A DNA stretch of 64,000 nt, taken from Halobacillus kuroshimensis DSM 18393 (lineage in GTDB: Bacteria; Bacillota; Bacilli; Bacillales; Halobacillaceae). A model generated the notes under the pieces. The model was not told the origin of the DNA and searched no databases. It saw only the letters and a list, made by a program, of their open reading frames with translations. Within the stretch, counting starts at the first letter, position 1; each line of letters begins with the position of its first letter. The stretch spans positions 1 through 64,000 of the forward strand of contig NZ_AUDY01000004.1 of NCBI RefSeq assembly GCF_000425705.1. Direction: 5' to 3'. This document shows, piece by piece, positions 17,296-25,673 of the stretch. The position numbers and the translations under genes are program-made.

Positions 17296-17335
17296 ATACG
17301 AACCTTCACTTAAGCAACCATGAAGGTTTTCGTAT
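17296..17335. repeat. Imperfect inverted repeat
   Basis: ATACGAACCTTCA (17296-17308) pairs with TGAAGGTTTTCGTAT (17321-17335) apart from two extra T. It is gene-free DNA between the SE1832-family gene and the antiporter. Confidence 0.5.
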
Positions 17336-17437
17336 CCTGGCAGGGTCTCCATTACCTGTGCATGAACGGTTTTTGGACCATTTTAATAACTGTTAAGATC
17401 GTTTCCTGCTTACAACCGAACCATGCCGCCGGCGAGG

Positions 17438-17593
17438 AGCGTTCGGTGGTGACGCCTGCGGGAACAGCACGAGCCGAAGATCCACTTGGTCAAGTGGCTT
17501 CCTTGACCAAGTTAGCTGAGGCCGTGCCCGCGGCAAGCATCCACCGATAAGCGGAACGCTGCCTTCTACACGACCTTACAACCACTTTTTCCA
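17438..17593 (+). repeat. Structured interspersed repeat, copy 2 (best folded)
   Basis: The most regular copy. Nested pairs: AGCGTTC/GAACGCT (17438-17444 with 17554-17560), CGGTGG/CCACCG, GCGGG/CCCGC, GCACG/CGTGC with GCC/GGC, and an 11-nt perfect inner stem ACTTGGTCAAG/CTTGACCAAGT with a 7-nt loop. It lies between the convergent SE1832-family and antiporter genes, each with its own terminator. Confidence 0.85.
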
Positions 17594-17634
17594 AAGTCAA
17601 AGGAGAAGCCGGTTCCGGCTTCTCCTTTGACTTT
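17593..17634 (-). terminator. Perfect 20-nt palindrome ending the antiporter gene
   Basis: Arms of 20 nt (ending in GGAGAAGCCGG and starting with CCGGCTTCTCC) are perfectly complementary around two T. It is placed right after the antiporter stop; a short T tail is present on neither strand, so termination may depend on the unusually stable stem. Confidence 0.65.
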
Positions 17635-17640
17635 GCTGCT

Positions 17641-19494
17641 TTATGATTTTTTCTCTTCCTGGTTCTTCCTCTGACCTTCGAGCTTTTCCTGAATTTTTTC
17701 GAATTCCTTGCTCGGAGGCATTAAGGAAACGATCACATCCCCATTTTCAGGACGGAACTCCACCCCAGGTGTGAAGAATTCAACTTTACCGGATGTCCGT
17801 TTGGCGAATAGCAGCATCGCATGTTCATCCATATTTTTTCGATAATCTTCAAAAGAATATTGAGCCGTCAGGGTTGTTTTTCTGAACACATACCCATTTT
17901 CAACCCGGGCGTTCAGTTCTTCCCACGAAGCTCCTTCCTCAAACAGGACACGGCCTCCAATTGTATGAACAAGATCTTCCAAATTATCCCCTTCCTTATT
18001 GGAGAGACTCAATTGGAAAGAGTTGTTCCTGCCGAATTCCGGCACGAATGTCGTACAGACCAGTGCGTTGTAGGAATCCAGTTCTGTTGCCGCCACGAGG
18101 TATTCATAAGGCGTCATGTCGAGATAATATTCCGTCTGTTCAGAAAGGATCTCCCCGTGATAAGAGGCAATCCCCCTGGAACGCGCCCGTGACAGTCGCT
18201 GCCAGGAAGAGTCCGTAAGAAGCACTGGAATTTTCAGTTCCTCCAGCGTTTTTGCCAGGCCTGTTGTGAACGCACTTCCACCTGCAATCAACACCCCCGG
18301 CGGTCCTTCCATAGACAAGCCGAGTTTTTTAGCGAGCCAGCCGATGGAAAATCCATGAGCCACAACTGTCGTAAAGACAAGGGCGAAGGTAAGGGAGATC
18401 AGTATGGATGCATCTTCATATCCACCTTCAAGCAGGATACTCGCAAAGTAACTGGCAACCGTAAGGGCTACAATACCCCTTGGAGCAATCCAGCCCACGA
18501 GCAGTTTTTCTGATTTTGATAAATCCGTTCCGATTGTCGACAGGAAGATCGACAACGGCCGAACGATGAATAACATCAGAAGAACAAAACCGATAATCCG
18601 GATATTAAAGATCTCCACCAGTGTATCCACCGTTAAGGAAGCTGTCAGCATAATAAAGATTGTTGAAATTAACAGCAGGGAGATATTCTCCTTAAAGTGC
18701 CTCATGTCCGCAATGGATGAAATGTGCATATTAGCAAGAGTCATCCCCATCGCAGTAACAGAGAGAAGACCTGTCTCATGCATGACTTCATCTGCTCCTG
18801 TAAAGCAGGCAATGACAACCGCGAATACGACAGGCGACTTTAAAAACTCCGGCACGTAGCCGGTTTCGAACATCCATCCTACGCCTTTTCCGCACAGCCA
18901 GCCAAGAAAGACTGCGAAAGCTGAAGCTAAAAAGAACATAAGCAGGGCCGATGGGTCATTGACAGTTAGAAACACAATGATTTCAAACGCGAAAACCGCA
19001 AGAAGCGCTCCGATCGGATCGACGATAATCCCTTCCCATTTAAGAATCTTAGCGGGTCTGGGTTTCAGTTTCGCCTGCCTGAGAAGCGGGAGGATCACGG
19101 TCGGTCCGGTTACAATAAACAAACCGCCGATCGTAAAGGCCACCGCCCAGGACAGCCCGGCAACATAATGGGCAGCAAAGGACCCGAGAATCCAGCTGAA
19201 GAATGCGCCGAACGTAACAATCCGGAACACCGGTCTCCCCAGTCCACGAACTTCCTTAAAGTCAAGATTCAAACTGCCTTCAAACAAAATCACCGCAACA
19301 GCCAGGGAGATTATCGGTTTGTAAAGATCTCCAAAATCCTGTTCCGGGTTCATTAAATTAAATACAGGTCCAGCCAGCAGTCCGGCGATGGACATGACTA
19401 CGATAGCCGGCAGGCGGAAGCGCCATGCCACCCATTGAGAGCCGACGCCGAGAAAGCCAACCAGGGTCAATTGCAGTAACAGCGAATCGATCAT
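17641..19494 (-). CDS. CPA-family cation/proton antiporter with C-terminal RCK domain
   Basis: 617 aa. Residues 1-390 hold about 12 membrane helices with antiporter marks such as ILFEGSLNLDF (about residue 69), GGLFIVTGPTVILPLL and GWIAPRGIVALTVASYFA. From about residue 398 a nucleotide-binding TrkA-N/RCK domain follows (VLIAGGSAFTTGLAKTL, with a variant glycine loop), and the last 80 residues (FTPGVEFRPENGDVIVSL) resemble TrkA-C. The likely role is Na+(K+)/H+ exchange for pH and salt homeostasis, gated by a cytosolic ligand. ATG with GGAG site. Single gene. Confidence 0.88.
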   Translation of the reverse strand: MIDSLLLQLTLVGFLGVGSQWVAWRFRLPAIVVMSIAGLLAGPVFNLMNPEQDFGDLYKPIISLAVAVILFEGSLNLDFKEVRGLGRPVFRIVTFGAFFSWILGSFAAHYVAGLSWAVAFTIGGLFIVTGPTVILPLLRQAKLKPRPAKILKWEGIIVDPIGALLAVFAFEIIVFLTVNDPSALLMFFLASAFAVFLGWLCGKGVGWMFETGYVPEFLKSPVVFAVVIACFTGADEVMHETGLLSVTAMGMTLANMHISSIADMRHFKENISLLLISTIFIMLTASLTVDTLVEIFNIRIIGFVLLMLFIVRPLSIFLSTIGTDLSKSEKLLVGWIAPRGIVALTVASYFASILLEGGYEDASILISLTFALVFTTVVAHGFSIGWLAKKLGLSMEGPPGVLIAGGSAFTTGLAKTLEELKIPVLLTDSSWQRLSRARSRGIASYHGEILSEQTEYYLDMTPYEYLVAATELDSYNALVCTTFVPEFGRNNSFQLSLSNKEGDNLEDLVHTIGGRVLFEEGASWEELNARVENGYVFRKTTLTAQYSFEDYRKNMDEHAMLLFAKRTSGKVEFFTPGVEFRPENGDVIVSLMPPSKEFEKIQEKLEGQRKNQEEKKS

Positions 19495-19550
19495 GTAGTA
19501 GTCTCCTTATCTTCTATGTTTATCAACAGCCGTGATTGATGTATAGCCAT

Positions 19551-19579
19551 ATTCTATAACCCGGTTTTCCTTCTGTAAA
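19551..19579 (-). promoter_or_regulatory. Sigma-A promoter of the antiporter gene
   Basis: Minus strand: TTTACA (19574-19579), 17-nt spacer, TAGAAT (19551-19556). Confidence 0.6.
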
Positions 19580-19663
19580 CTAACTTATCTTATCAGTTTT
19601 ATGAAAATATCATGACATTCTCTTCCTGGTAATCTTAACCGTTTAAATTTTCAGACAAAAGGG

Positions 19664-19692
19664 TTGACATGGTATTCCCTCCCTGATAACAT
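19664..19692 (+). promoter_or_regulatory. Sigma-A promoter of brnQ
   Basis: TTGACA (19664-19669), 17-nt spacer, TAACAT (19687-19692). Transcription would begin about 140 nt before the brnQ start. Confidence 0.75.
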
Positions 19693-19699
19693 TACTCCG

Positions 19700-19796
19700 G
19701 TGCTAATTGAAATTTCTTAAAATTTTTGATGGATCCCACGCCTATCGTCACTTCCAGACAAGCTGTGTTCATGTCTGGATAGGAGCGATTTTTTTT
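19700..19796 (+). promoter_or_regulatory. brnQ leader: Short leader with intrinsic terminator ahead of brnQ
   Basis: About 40 nt after the predicted start of transcription, CCTATC (19741) and CAGACA pair with TGTCTG-GATAGG (19772-19783), followed by AGCGA and eight T (19789-19796). A terminator between promoter and gene implies attenuation. The leader is too short for a T-box and lacks its TGGNACC core. A 17-codon frame from ATG 19729 to a TAG inside the terminator's descending arm has no ribosome site that I can see and few branched-chain codons. Confidence 0.65.
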
Positions 19797-19836
19797 ACGC
19801 AGAATATATAGACACCCATGAGGAGGAAGCTGCTTT

Positions 19837-21156
19837 ATGAGAGCCAGAGATACGCTGTTTATCGGATTTACACTATTTGCCTTATTTTTCGGCGCCGGCA
19901 ATTTAATCTACCCTGTTACGTTAGGAATTGAATCAGGAACGTCTTATACACCTGCTATTCTAGGGTTCGTCATAACGGGAGTCGGTATTCCCATCATCAC
20001 AGTGGCTGCCATCTCTCTTGTTCAAAACGGCGCGGTCCAGCTGGCCGGACGCGTGCACCCTCTGTTCGGAATTCTTTTTACTTCCATGGTGTATTTAGTG
20101 ATCGGGCCTTTCTTCGCCATACCAAGAGCAGCCAACGTCGCATTTGAAACAGGTGTAGCGCCTTTTGTAAACGGAGAATCCCTGACGCTCTTTATCTTTA
20201 CCATCGTCTTTTTCCTGCTCGTGTATTTATTGAGCCGCAATCCTTCCAAATTAGTGGATCGAATCGGTCAATTTTTGACACCTGCCCTGTTTCTGGCCAT
20301 CGTCGCCCTTGTGATCGGCAGCTTCTTCGCCCTTGACGGTCCCATACAGCCGGCAGGCGAAAAGTATGCGTCCCAGCCATTCTTTACCGGCTTTGTCGAA
20401 GGATACCTGACCATGGATGCCATCGCTTCCCTCGCTTTTGGAATACTTGTCGTATCATCATTTAGGGAACGCGGTGTTACAGAGCCCAGGCAGGTGACGC
20501 TCTCCACATTAAAAGCCGGGCTTGTCACAGCTGCCGGTCTGACATCCGTTTATGTGGCTATCGGCTGGATCGGAGCTAAAATGGCCGTAGAAGGTACGTA
20601 TGATAACGGAAGTGCGATCCTATCCGGGGCCGCCCAGATCATGTTTGGAGATACGGGTACTGTTCTTCTTGGTGTTATTGTCGGTTTGGCCTGTCTAACC
20701 ACCTGTGTTGGACTGACCGTCGCCTGTGGACAGTTTTTCTCGAAGCGTGTCCGGAAGCTGTCGTATCATTCCGTCATTGTACTCGTGACCATCGTGAGTC
20801 TCGCTATTTCCAACATCGGATTAAACCAGATCATTTCCTATTCTGTACCCGTCTTAGTGTTCGTCTACCCTATTACGATCGTCCTTGTCGGTCTGACGTT
20901 CATGAGCCGGCTGTTCAACCACTCTTCCTATGTGTACCGTGGAGCAATCATTCTGACAGCTTTCATCGGGCTTTATGATGGACTGGCAGCATTCGGGGCC
21001 GATGTCTCCGCTGTTACCCCGTTTATCAGCCGCCTTCCCTTTTATGAGCTGAACCTGAGCTGGGTGTTCCCGGCCATTATCGGCGGTCTTGCCGGCTGGC
21101 TGTATCAAACCTTCAAAGGTCAGACGAGAACAACAGAGAGTTACCAGAAATCTTAG
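19837..21156 (+). CDS. brnQ: Branched-chain amino acid transport system II carrier protein
   Basis: Imports leucine, isoleucine and valine by Na+ or H+ symport (family knowledge). 439 aa, about 12 membrane helices, with the LIVCS-family start FIGFTLFALFFGAGNLIYP and GPFFAIPRAANVAFETG near residue 88. ATG is preceded by GAGGAGGAAG. A single gene with its own promoter, attenuator-like leader and terminator. Expression is probably tuned to branched-chain amino acid supply, but the leader does not reveal the signal. Confidence 0.95.
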   Translation: MRARDTLFIGFTLFALFFGAGNLIYPVTLGIESGTSYTPAILGFVITGVGIPIITVAAISLVQNGAVQLAGRVHPLFGILFTSMVYLVIGPFFAIPRAANVAFETGVAPFVNGESLTLFIFTIVFFLLVYLLSRNPSKLVDRIGQFLTPALFLAIVALVIGSFFALDGPIQPAGEKYASQPFFTGFVEGYLTMDAIASLAFGILVVSSFRERGVTEPRQVTLSTLKAGLVTAAGLTSVYVAIGWIGAKMAVEGTYDNGSAILSGAAQIMFGDTGTVLLGVIVGLACLTTCVGLTVACGQFFSKRVRKLSYHSVIVLVTIVSLAISNIGLNQIISYSVPVLVFVYPITIVLVGLTFMSRLFNHSSYVYRGAIILTAFIGLYDGLAAFGADVSAVTPFISRLPFYELNLSWVFPAIIGGLAGWLYQTFKGQTRTTESYQKS

Positions 21157-21162
21157 GTATTA

Positions 21163-21196
21163 GAAAATCCCTCTTTTATGAAAGAGGGATTTTTTA
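21163..21196. terminator. Terminator between brnQ and the transglutaminase gene
   Basis: AAATCCCTCTTT / AAAGAGGGATTTTTT with a 4-nt loop; A and T runs on both sides suit both convergent genes. Confidence 0.88.
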
Positions 21197-22048
21197 TTAC
21201 TGATCAATGAGCGTGACGCTGACTTTCACGTCCAGGTTCTGGCCGCCCCCACGATAAACTCCCTGCAGCGGGCTGACATCTGCATAGTCCCTTCCCGTAC
21301 CGATACGGATATGCTGCTCAAGAGCTTCTACATTGTTGGTCGGGTCAAGACCGACCCAGCCAATACCCGGAATCATGACTTCCACCCAGGCGTGTGTAGC
21401 GGCATCTCCGACTAAGGCAGAGTCTTCCCCTACATATAAATACCCACTTACGTAACGGGCCGGAATCCCCTGGGAACGGAGGACGCCAATCATAATATGG
21501 GCATAATCCTGACAGACACCTGCACGAAACGGCCAGGACTCATACGCTTTCGTACTCACCTGGGTCGTACTTGTATCATAACGGAACGACTCGTGAATGT
21601 ACTCCATCAATCGCAGGGAATACCGGACAGGGTCCTGCATGGGTCCCAGAATCTCCTTGAATTCTTCAATCTGTTCTTTATATAAAAAGGTATAGGGTGT
21701 TTCATTTATATAAGCCAGGTAATGATGCCGGAACAATTCTGAATGGAAAATCGACTGCATCTCATCCGAGCATTCGATCATACGGATGAATGGACTTTTT
21801 TGGATACTGACGGTGGAAATCGTTTTGAGAGTAAGGTGTTCATGTTTTTCCGGAATAAAAAATGTTTCCACATGGTTTCCCCACAAATCGATATGTTCCT
21901 TTGTCATGGAGGACGGCGTAATCTCCGTCCGGTAGGCAAGCAGACGCTGACATTCATCGGTTCTCGGTTTAAGCCGGATATGATTCATGCTCTGGTCCAC
22001 GAAATTATCATAATAGAAGGTATTGGTATGTTCGATTTGAAACTTCAC
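21197..22048 (-). CDS. Transglutaminase-like protease-fold protein
   Basis: 283 aa. An N-terminal beta domain (residues 1 to about 130, typical 'bacterial transglutaminase N') precedes the core. The catalytic triad is visible: Cys in RAGVCQDYAHIMIGVLRS (about residue 173), His in THAWVEVMIPG and Asp in GWVGLDPTN. Members linked to alpha-E and ATP-grasp proteins are thought to process or make isopeptide bonds in a peptide-like product (inference from gene linkage). Start is GTG 22048 after AGGAGG. Third gene of the operon, 23 nt after the alpha-E gene. Confidence 0.88.
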   Translation of the reverse strand: MKFQIEHTNTFYYDNFVDQSMNHIRLKPRTDECQRLLAYRTEITPSSMTKEHIDLWGNHVETFFIPEKHEHLTLKTISTVSIQKSPFIRMIECSDEMQSIFHSELFRHHYLAYINETPYTFLYKEQIEEFKEILGPMQDPVRYSLRLMEYIHESFRYDTSTTQVSTKAYESWPFRAGVCQDYAHIMIGVLRSQGIPARYVSGYLYVGEDSALVGDAATHAWVEVMIPGIGWVGLDPTNNVEALEQHIRIGTGRDYADVSPLQGVYRGGGQNLDVKVSVTLIDQ

Positions 22049-22071
22049 TGGGTATTCCTCCTGATTGTTCT

Positions 22072-23034
22072 CTATTTCACCCGAACAGGTTCGATTAAGT
22101 AGTAGGTTTCCGAAAACATCCGGCTTAATGTCATACAGCGGTCCTGGAAGTGGTCAAGGAACTGCATCAGTTCTTCCATGCCCATATCTTCAATCGATGA
22201 TTCTTCGATTTCATTTTGAATCACTTCCAGCATTTGAAACAGGTTTTCCGAGTAGTGTGAGACTTTCCCATCCTCCAAATTGGTTACAGCCTCAAGGACA
22301 TGATCCATACAGTACTGAATCGAGCGCGGGAAATTCCGTTCCTTAATGAGGAAGCTCAACACATTCTTCGGTTCCATCGTCGGTGGATGTTCTTTAATAT
22401 AGGCATCATACCCATTCAGAAAATGGAGAGCCGTCAGCCAGTGGTAATAATGATGAGTCCCCCCGCCGGTTTCCTTACGGTTTTTCTCACAGGTAACATT
22501 CAGGATGCGTGCCATTTTTTCAGCCCGCTCCAGCCATTTTCCGATTTTGATGAACGAATAAGGCGTACCACGGCTCATGCTTGATTCAATGACTCCCTGG
22601 GAGGTCATGGATGTCTGGATCACCCGGTTTAAATACTGCTGGGTATGATCCCTGGTGTTCGGAAGCTCCTGCCAGTCTTTTTGATCGAGGTGGAACTGAT
22701 TCAGCACTTCCCATAATTCTTCGGGAAGGATGTCCCTTGTCGCCCTTGCGTTTTCCCGGGCGTAATTCATCGTGTTCATCAGGGAATTGACGTTGAGCGG
22801 ACTGATCGTCAAATACTGGATCATCGTTTCCCGATCCATCCGTTCATAAAAGCTGTAGTAATCCGCTGTAGAAGCACAGACTTCCAGAATTTCCTCCCAT
22901 TCCTTGTCCAGTGCATCTTTGCTGGAAGCCTCCAGCATATGAATCAGCTGTACTTTCAATACCCGGGCATTGTTCTCAGCCCTCTCGATATTTCTGGACA
23001 TCCAATACAGAGAATCCGCTACCCGGCTAAGCAT
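22072..23034 (-). CDS. Alpha-E domain protein (DUF403)
   Basis: 320 aa, almost all alpha-helical. The start MLSRVADSLYWMSRNIERAENNARVL is the family hallmark. Function not established; it occurs next to circularly permuted ATP-grasp and transglutaminase proteins across bacteria, so a scaffold or peptide-modifying partner role is inferred. The tracked frame begins at GTG 23046, but ATG 23034 gives the conserved start. It overlaps the ATP-grasp gene by 8 nt. Confidence 0.9.
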   Translation of the reverse strand: MLSRVADSLYWMSRNIERAENNARVLKVQLIHMLEASSKDALDKEWEEILEVCASTADYYSFYERMDRETMIQYLTISPLNVNSLMNTMNYARENARATRDILPEELWEVLNQFHLDQKDWQELPNTRDHTQQYLNRVIQTSMTSQGVIESSMSRGTPYSFIKIGKWLERAEKMARILNVTCEKNRKETGGGTHHYYHWLTALHFLNGYDAYIKEHPPTMEPKNVLSFLIKERNFPRSIQYCMDHVLEAVTNLEDGKVSHYSENLFQMLEVIQNEIEESSIEDMGMEELMQFLDHFQDRCMTLSRMFSETYYLIEPVRVK

Positions 23035-24487
23035 GTTGATCACCACTTTCTGAAAGAATCCATGTATCCTTGCCGCCCCCGCCCTGGGAAGAGTTCACGA
23101 CGAGCGATCCTTCCTTCAAGGCTACCCTGGAAAGTCCGCCTGGAAGGACGTTCATCTGCTCACCGCTCATGATAAAGACTCGGAGGTCCACATGACAGGG
23201 ATAGAAGCGTCCCTCCTGATACGCAGGAGCTCTGGATAATTTAATGGTCGGCTGGGCAATATACTGGCTCGGCTTCTCCACTATCTTTTTCTTGAAGATT
23301 TCCTGTTCGCTTTCATCGGACTGTGGACCGATAAGCATATCGTATCCACCGGAAGCACCGACATTTTTAACCACCAGCTGGTCGATATTCTCCAGTACAT
23401 AATCCAGACGCTCCGGGTCACTGAGGAAGTATGTTTCCACATTGGGAATGATCGGATCCTCATCGAGATAGAAGCGGATCATGTCCGGAACATACACATA
23501 CATGGCCTTATCATCAGCCACGCCGTTGCCAATCCCGTTCAAAATCGACACATTCCCTTTCTTATACGCTCTCAATAATCCGCTCACACCGAGCATGGAG
23601 TCGGGACGAAAGGCTTCAGGATCGAGGAAATCGTCATCAATCCGGCGGTAGATGATATCCACTCTCTGCAGACCGCGGGTCGTTTTCATATAAACCATAT
23701 CATCCTTCACCACCAGGTCACGGCCTTCCACAAGCTCGATGCCCATCTGCTGAGCAAGGAAGACATGATCATAATACGCAGAATTATAGATGCCCGGAGT
23801 CAGCAGAACAGCTGTCGGTTTCTTTCCGGGCTCCGCATTCAACGGCACCTGTGTGATTAAGGACTGGTGAAGTTCAGATAATTGGTGTTCCAGTGTCTCA
23901 ATGGAATGCTGGTTGAACAATTCCGGATAGACCTGCCTCATAACATACCGGTTTTGAAACACATAGGACATGCCTGATGGATTGCGCAGGTTATCCTCCA
24001 GCACCCGGTACTCTCCGTGCTCATCCCGGATCAGGTCCACCCCGGCAAGGAAAATATGATTATTCAGCGGCACGCGCACCCCGCCGATCTGCTTATCATA
24101 ATAGTACGGGTTGTTTTCAATCAGATCCCTCGGAATCACACCGGCTTCCACAATACGCTGTTCATGATAAATGTCATCGAGAAAGTGGTTGAGCGCCGTC
24201 ATCCGCTGTTTCATACCCTTCTCGATCTTTTCCCAATCTCCGCGCGGGATAATGATCGGCACAAAGTCAAAGGGCATCGTTCGTTCTGTCCCTCCGGTAT
24301 GACTGTAAACCGTAAAGGTGATCCCCTGCCTGAGAAAATTCAACTGAGCGGTTTCATGTTTATTCATCAGCTCTCGTTCATTAAATTGATGGACCAATTG
24401 ATAAAACCATTGGTAATGATTTTTAGGCTGTCCATCTTCCTTCATCATTTCATCAAAGTAGACACCCGTTTTATAATTGGTTAACAC
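23027..24487 (-). CDS. Circularly permuted type 2 ATP-grasp protein
   Basis: 486 aa. ATP-grasp ligases join a carboxylate and an amine through an acyl-phosphate. The permuted form is recognised by GVYFDEMMKEDGQPKNHY at the start, a conserved middle DLIRDEHGEYRVLEDNLRNPSGMSY-type core (about 150-175), RVDIIYRRIDDDFLDP and the C-terminal GGLSRVALKEGSLVVNSSQGGGGKD-type ending. Start is GTG 24487, 3-8 nt after GGAGGAGAGG. First gene of a three-gene operon with alpha-E and transglutaminase proteins, a set predicted to make or attach an unknown peptide. Confidence 0.92.
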   Translation of the reverse strand: MLTNYKTGVYFDEMMKEDGQPKNHYQWFYQLVHQFNERELMNKHETAQLNFLRQGITFTVYSHTGGTERTMPFDFVPIIIPRGDWEKIEKGMKQRMTALNHFLDDIYHEQRIVEAGVIPRDLIENNPYYYDKQIGGVRVPLNNHIFLAGVDLIRDEHGEYRVLEDNLRNPSGMSYVFQNRYVMRQVYPELFNQHSIETLEHQLSELHQSLITQVPLNAEPGKKPTAVLLTPGIYNSAYYDHVFLAQQMGIELVEGRDLVVKDDMVYMKTTRGLQRVDIIYRRIDDDFLDPEAFRPDSMLGVSGLLRAYKKGNVSILNGIGNGVADDKAMYVYVPDMIRFYLDEDPIIPNVETYFLSDPERLDYVLENIDQLVVKNVGASGGYDMLIGPQSDESEQEIFKKKIVEKPSQYIAQPTIKLSRAPAYQEGRFYPCHVDLRVFIMSGEQMNVLPGGLSRVALKEGSLVVNSSQGGGGKDTWILSESGDQHA

Positions 24488-24576
24488 GACCTCTCCTCCG
24501 TTTCCTATGTAATAACTATCCTTTACCCTAAGTTAACAAAGATTAGGCCGAAATTGTAAGAAAATTAGTACATTTA

Positions 24577-24622
24577 ACAAAAAGCCCCAGAATTCCTCAA
24601 ATTTCGAGGTTTCCTGGGGACA
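24577..24622 (-). terminator. Terminator of the MDR oxidoreductase gene
   Basis: CCCCAGGAA-CCTC pairs with GAGG-AATTCTGGGG around a GAAATTT loop, then CTTTTTG on the minus strand. Confidence 0.8.
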
Positions 24623-24627
24623 CACCC

Positions 24628-25563
24628 TTATTTCATTGTAACGACGATTTTACCTTTGGCATGGTGGCTTTCACTGATTTCATGAGCCTCCCGAAGTCCT
24701 TCCTGAGAGAACGGCAGTTCATGGCCGATCACAGACTTCAATGTACCTTCCTCCATCATCTTACCCAGCTTGGAGAGCTGTTCTCCACTGGGTTCCAGCC
24801 AGACAAAACCAGTCTTGATGTTTTTCTCGACCGCTTTCGTTTCATCTGGTGGCTGGACGACTGACGGAAGCTTTCCTCCTTCTTTCAGAACCTGAAAGCT
24901 TTTTTCCTGAATGTCTCCGCCAAGCGTGTCGACAACGATGTCAAAATCCTGAAGGACTTCAGAGAAATCCTCCTCTTTATAATCAATGAAGCGGTCCACT
25001 CCCAGCTTCTCTACCCATTCCCGGTTTTTGCCGCTTGCGGTGGCCGCAACGTATGCTCCGAGATGTTTGGCAATTTGGACAGCGTAATGGCCCACTCCGC
25101 CTGATCCCGCATGGATAAGCACACGATCCCCTTCTTTAATATCGGAAAAATCAACAAGGCACTGCCATGCTGTAAGGCCGGCCAGAGGAACAGCCGCCGC
25201 TTCCTCGAAGGTCACTCCTTCAGGCAGCGGTGCCAGCAGGTGTTCATCCACCGCTGTATACTGGGCATATGTTCCGAACCGTGTCGTATCCGGTCTTGCG
25301 AATACCCGGTCCCCCGGTGAAAAATCCTTCACATCTTCTCCTACTTCGGTAATGACCCCTGCGGCATCCCATCCAAGAATAATCGGGAATTCGAAAGGAA
25401 CTGCATCTTTCAAGTACCCTTCACGCAATTTCCAATCAATCGGGTTAATGGAGGTCGCACGGACTTCCACAACCACCTGCTTGTTCTCAGGTACGGGGTT
25501 TGGAACTTCTTTCTCAACGAGCTGTTCCCGACCTCCGTACTGTTCAATTATGACAGCTTTCAT
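24628..25563 (-). CDS. Zinc-independent NADP-dependent oxidoreductase (MDR superfamily, quinone-reductase-like)
   Basis: 311 aa. GroES-like N-terminal domain (residues 1 to about 120) and a Rossmann domain with HAGSGGVGHYAVQIAKHLGA (about residues 149-168). The structural and catalytic zinc cysteines of alcohol dehydrogenases are absent, which places it with quinone oxidoreductases. It probably reduces quinones or reactive enones with NADPH; the exact substrate is unknown. ATG after AAGGAG. Divergent from recQ, with a 12-nt palindrome between them. Confidence 0.88.
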   Translation of the reverse strand: MKAVIIEQYGGREQLVEKEVPNPVPENKQVVVEVRATSINPIDWKLREGYLKDAVPFEFPIILGWDAAGVITEVGEDVKDFSPGDRVFARPDTTRFGTYAQYTAVDEHLLAPLPEGVTFEEAAAVPLAGLTAWQCLVDFSDIKEGDRVLIHAGSGGVGHYAVQIAKHLGAYVAATASGKNREWVEKLGVDRFIDYKEEDFSEVLQDFDIVVDTLGGDIQEKSFQVLKEGGKLPSVVQPPDETKAVEKNIKTGFVWLEPSGEQLSKLGKMMEEGTLKSVIGHELPFSQEGLREAHEISESHHAKGKIVVTMK

Positions 25564-25616
25564 GATGAAACCGACTCCTTTTTTGAAGATTGATCCTGGT
25601 TAGTTTTCCCCTATAT

Positions 25617-25628
25617 TTTCACGTGAAA
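25617..25628. promoter_or_regulatory. Palindrome in the divergent oxidoreductase-recQ region
   Basis: TTTCACGTGAAA is a perfect 12-nt palindrome 46-57 nt before the recQ start and 54-65 nt before the oxidoreductase start. Possibly an operator of the redox enzyme; no regulator gene is nearby. Confidence 0.35.
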
Positions 25629-25673
25629 CATGGTAAGATGTGAAGAGAACGATTACATTAAAGGATGATTCAC

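Noticed and set aside
19641-19667. Sigma-B-like promoter (GTTTAA, 14-nt gap, GGGTTG) before brnQ
   Set aside because: Only four of six positions fit the -10, and a near-consensus sigma-A promoter overlaps it.
19700-19836. T-box upstream of brnQ
   Set aside because: The leader has about 90 nt before the terminator's T run, too short, and lacks the TGGNACC antiterminator core and a specifier loop.
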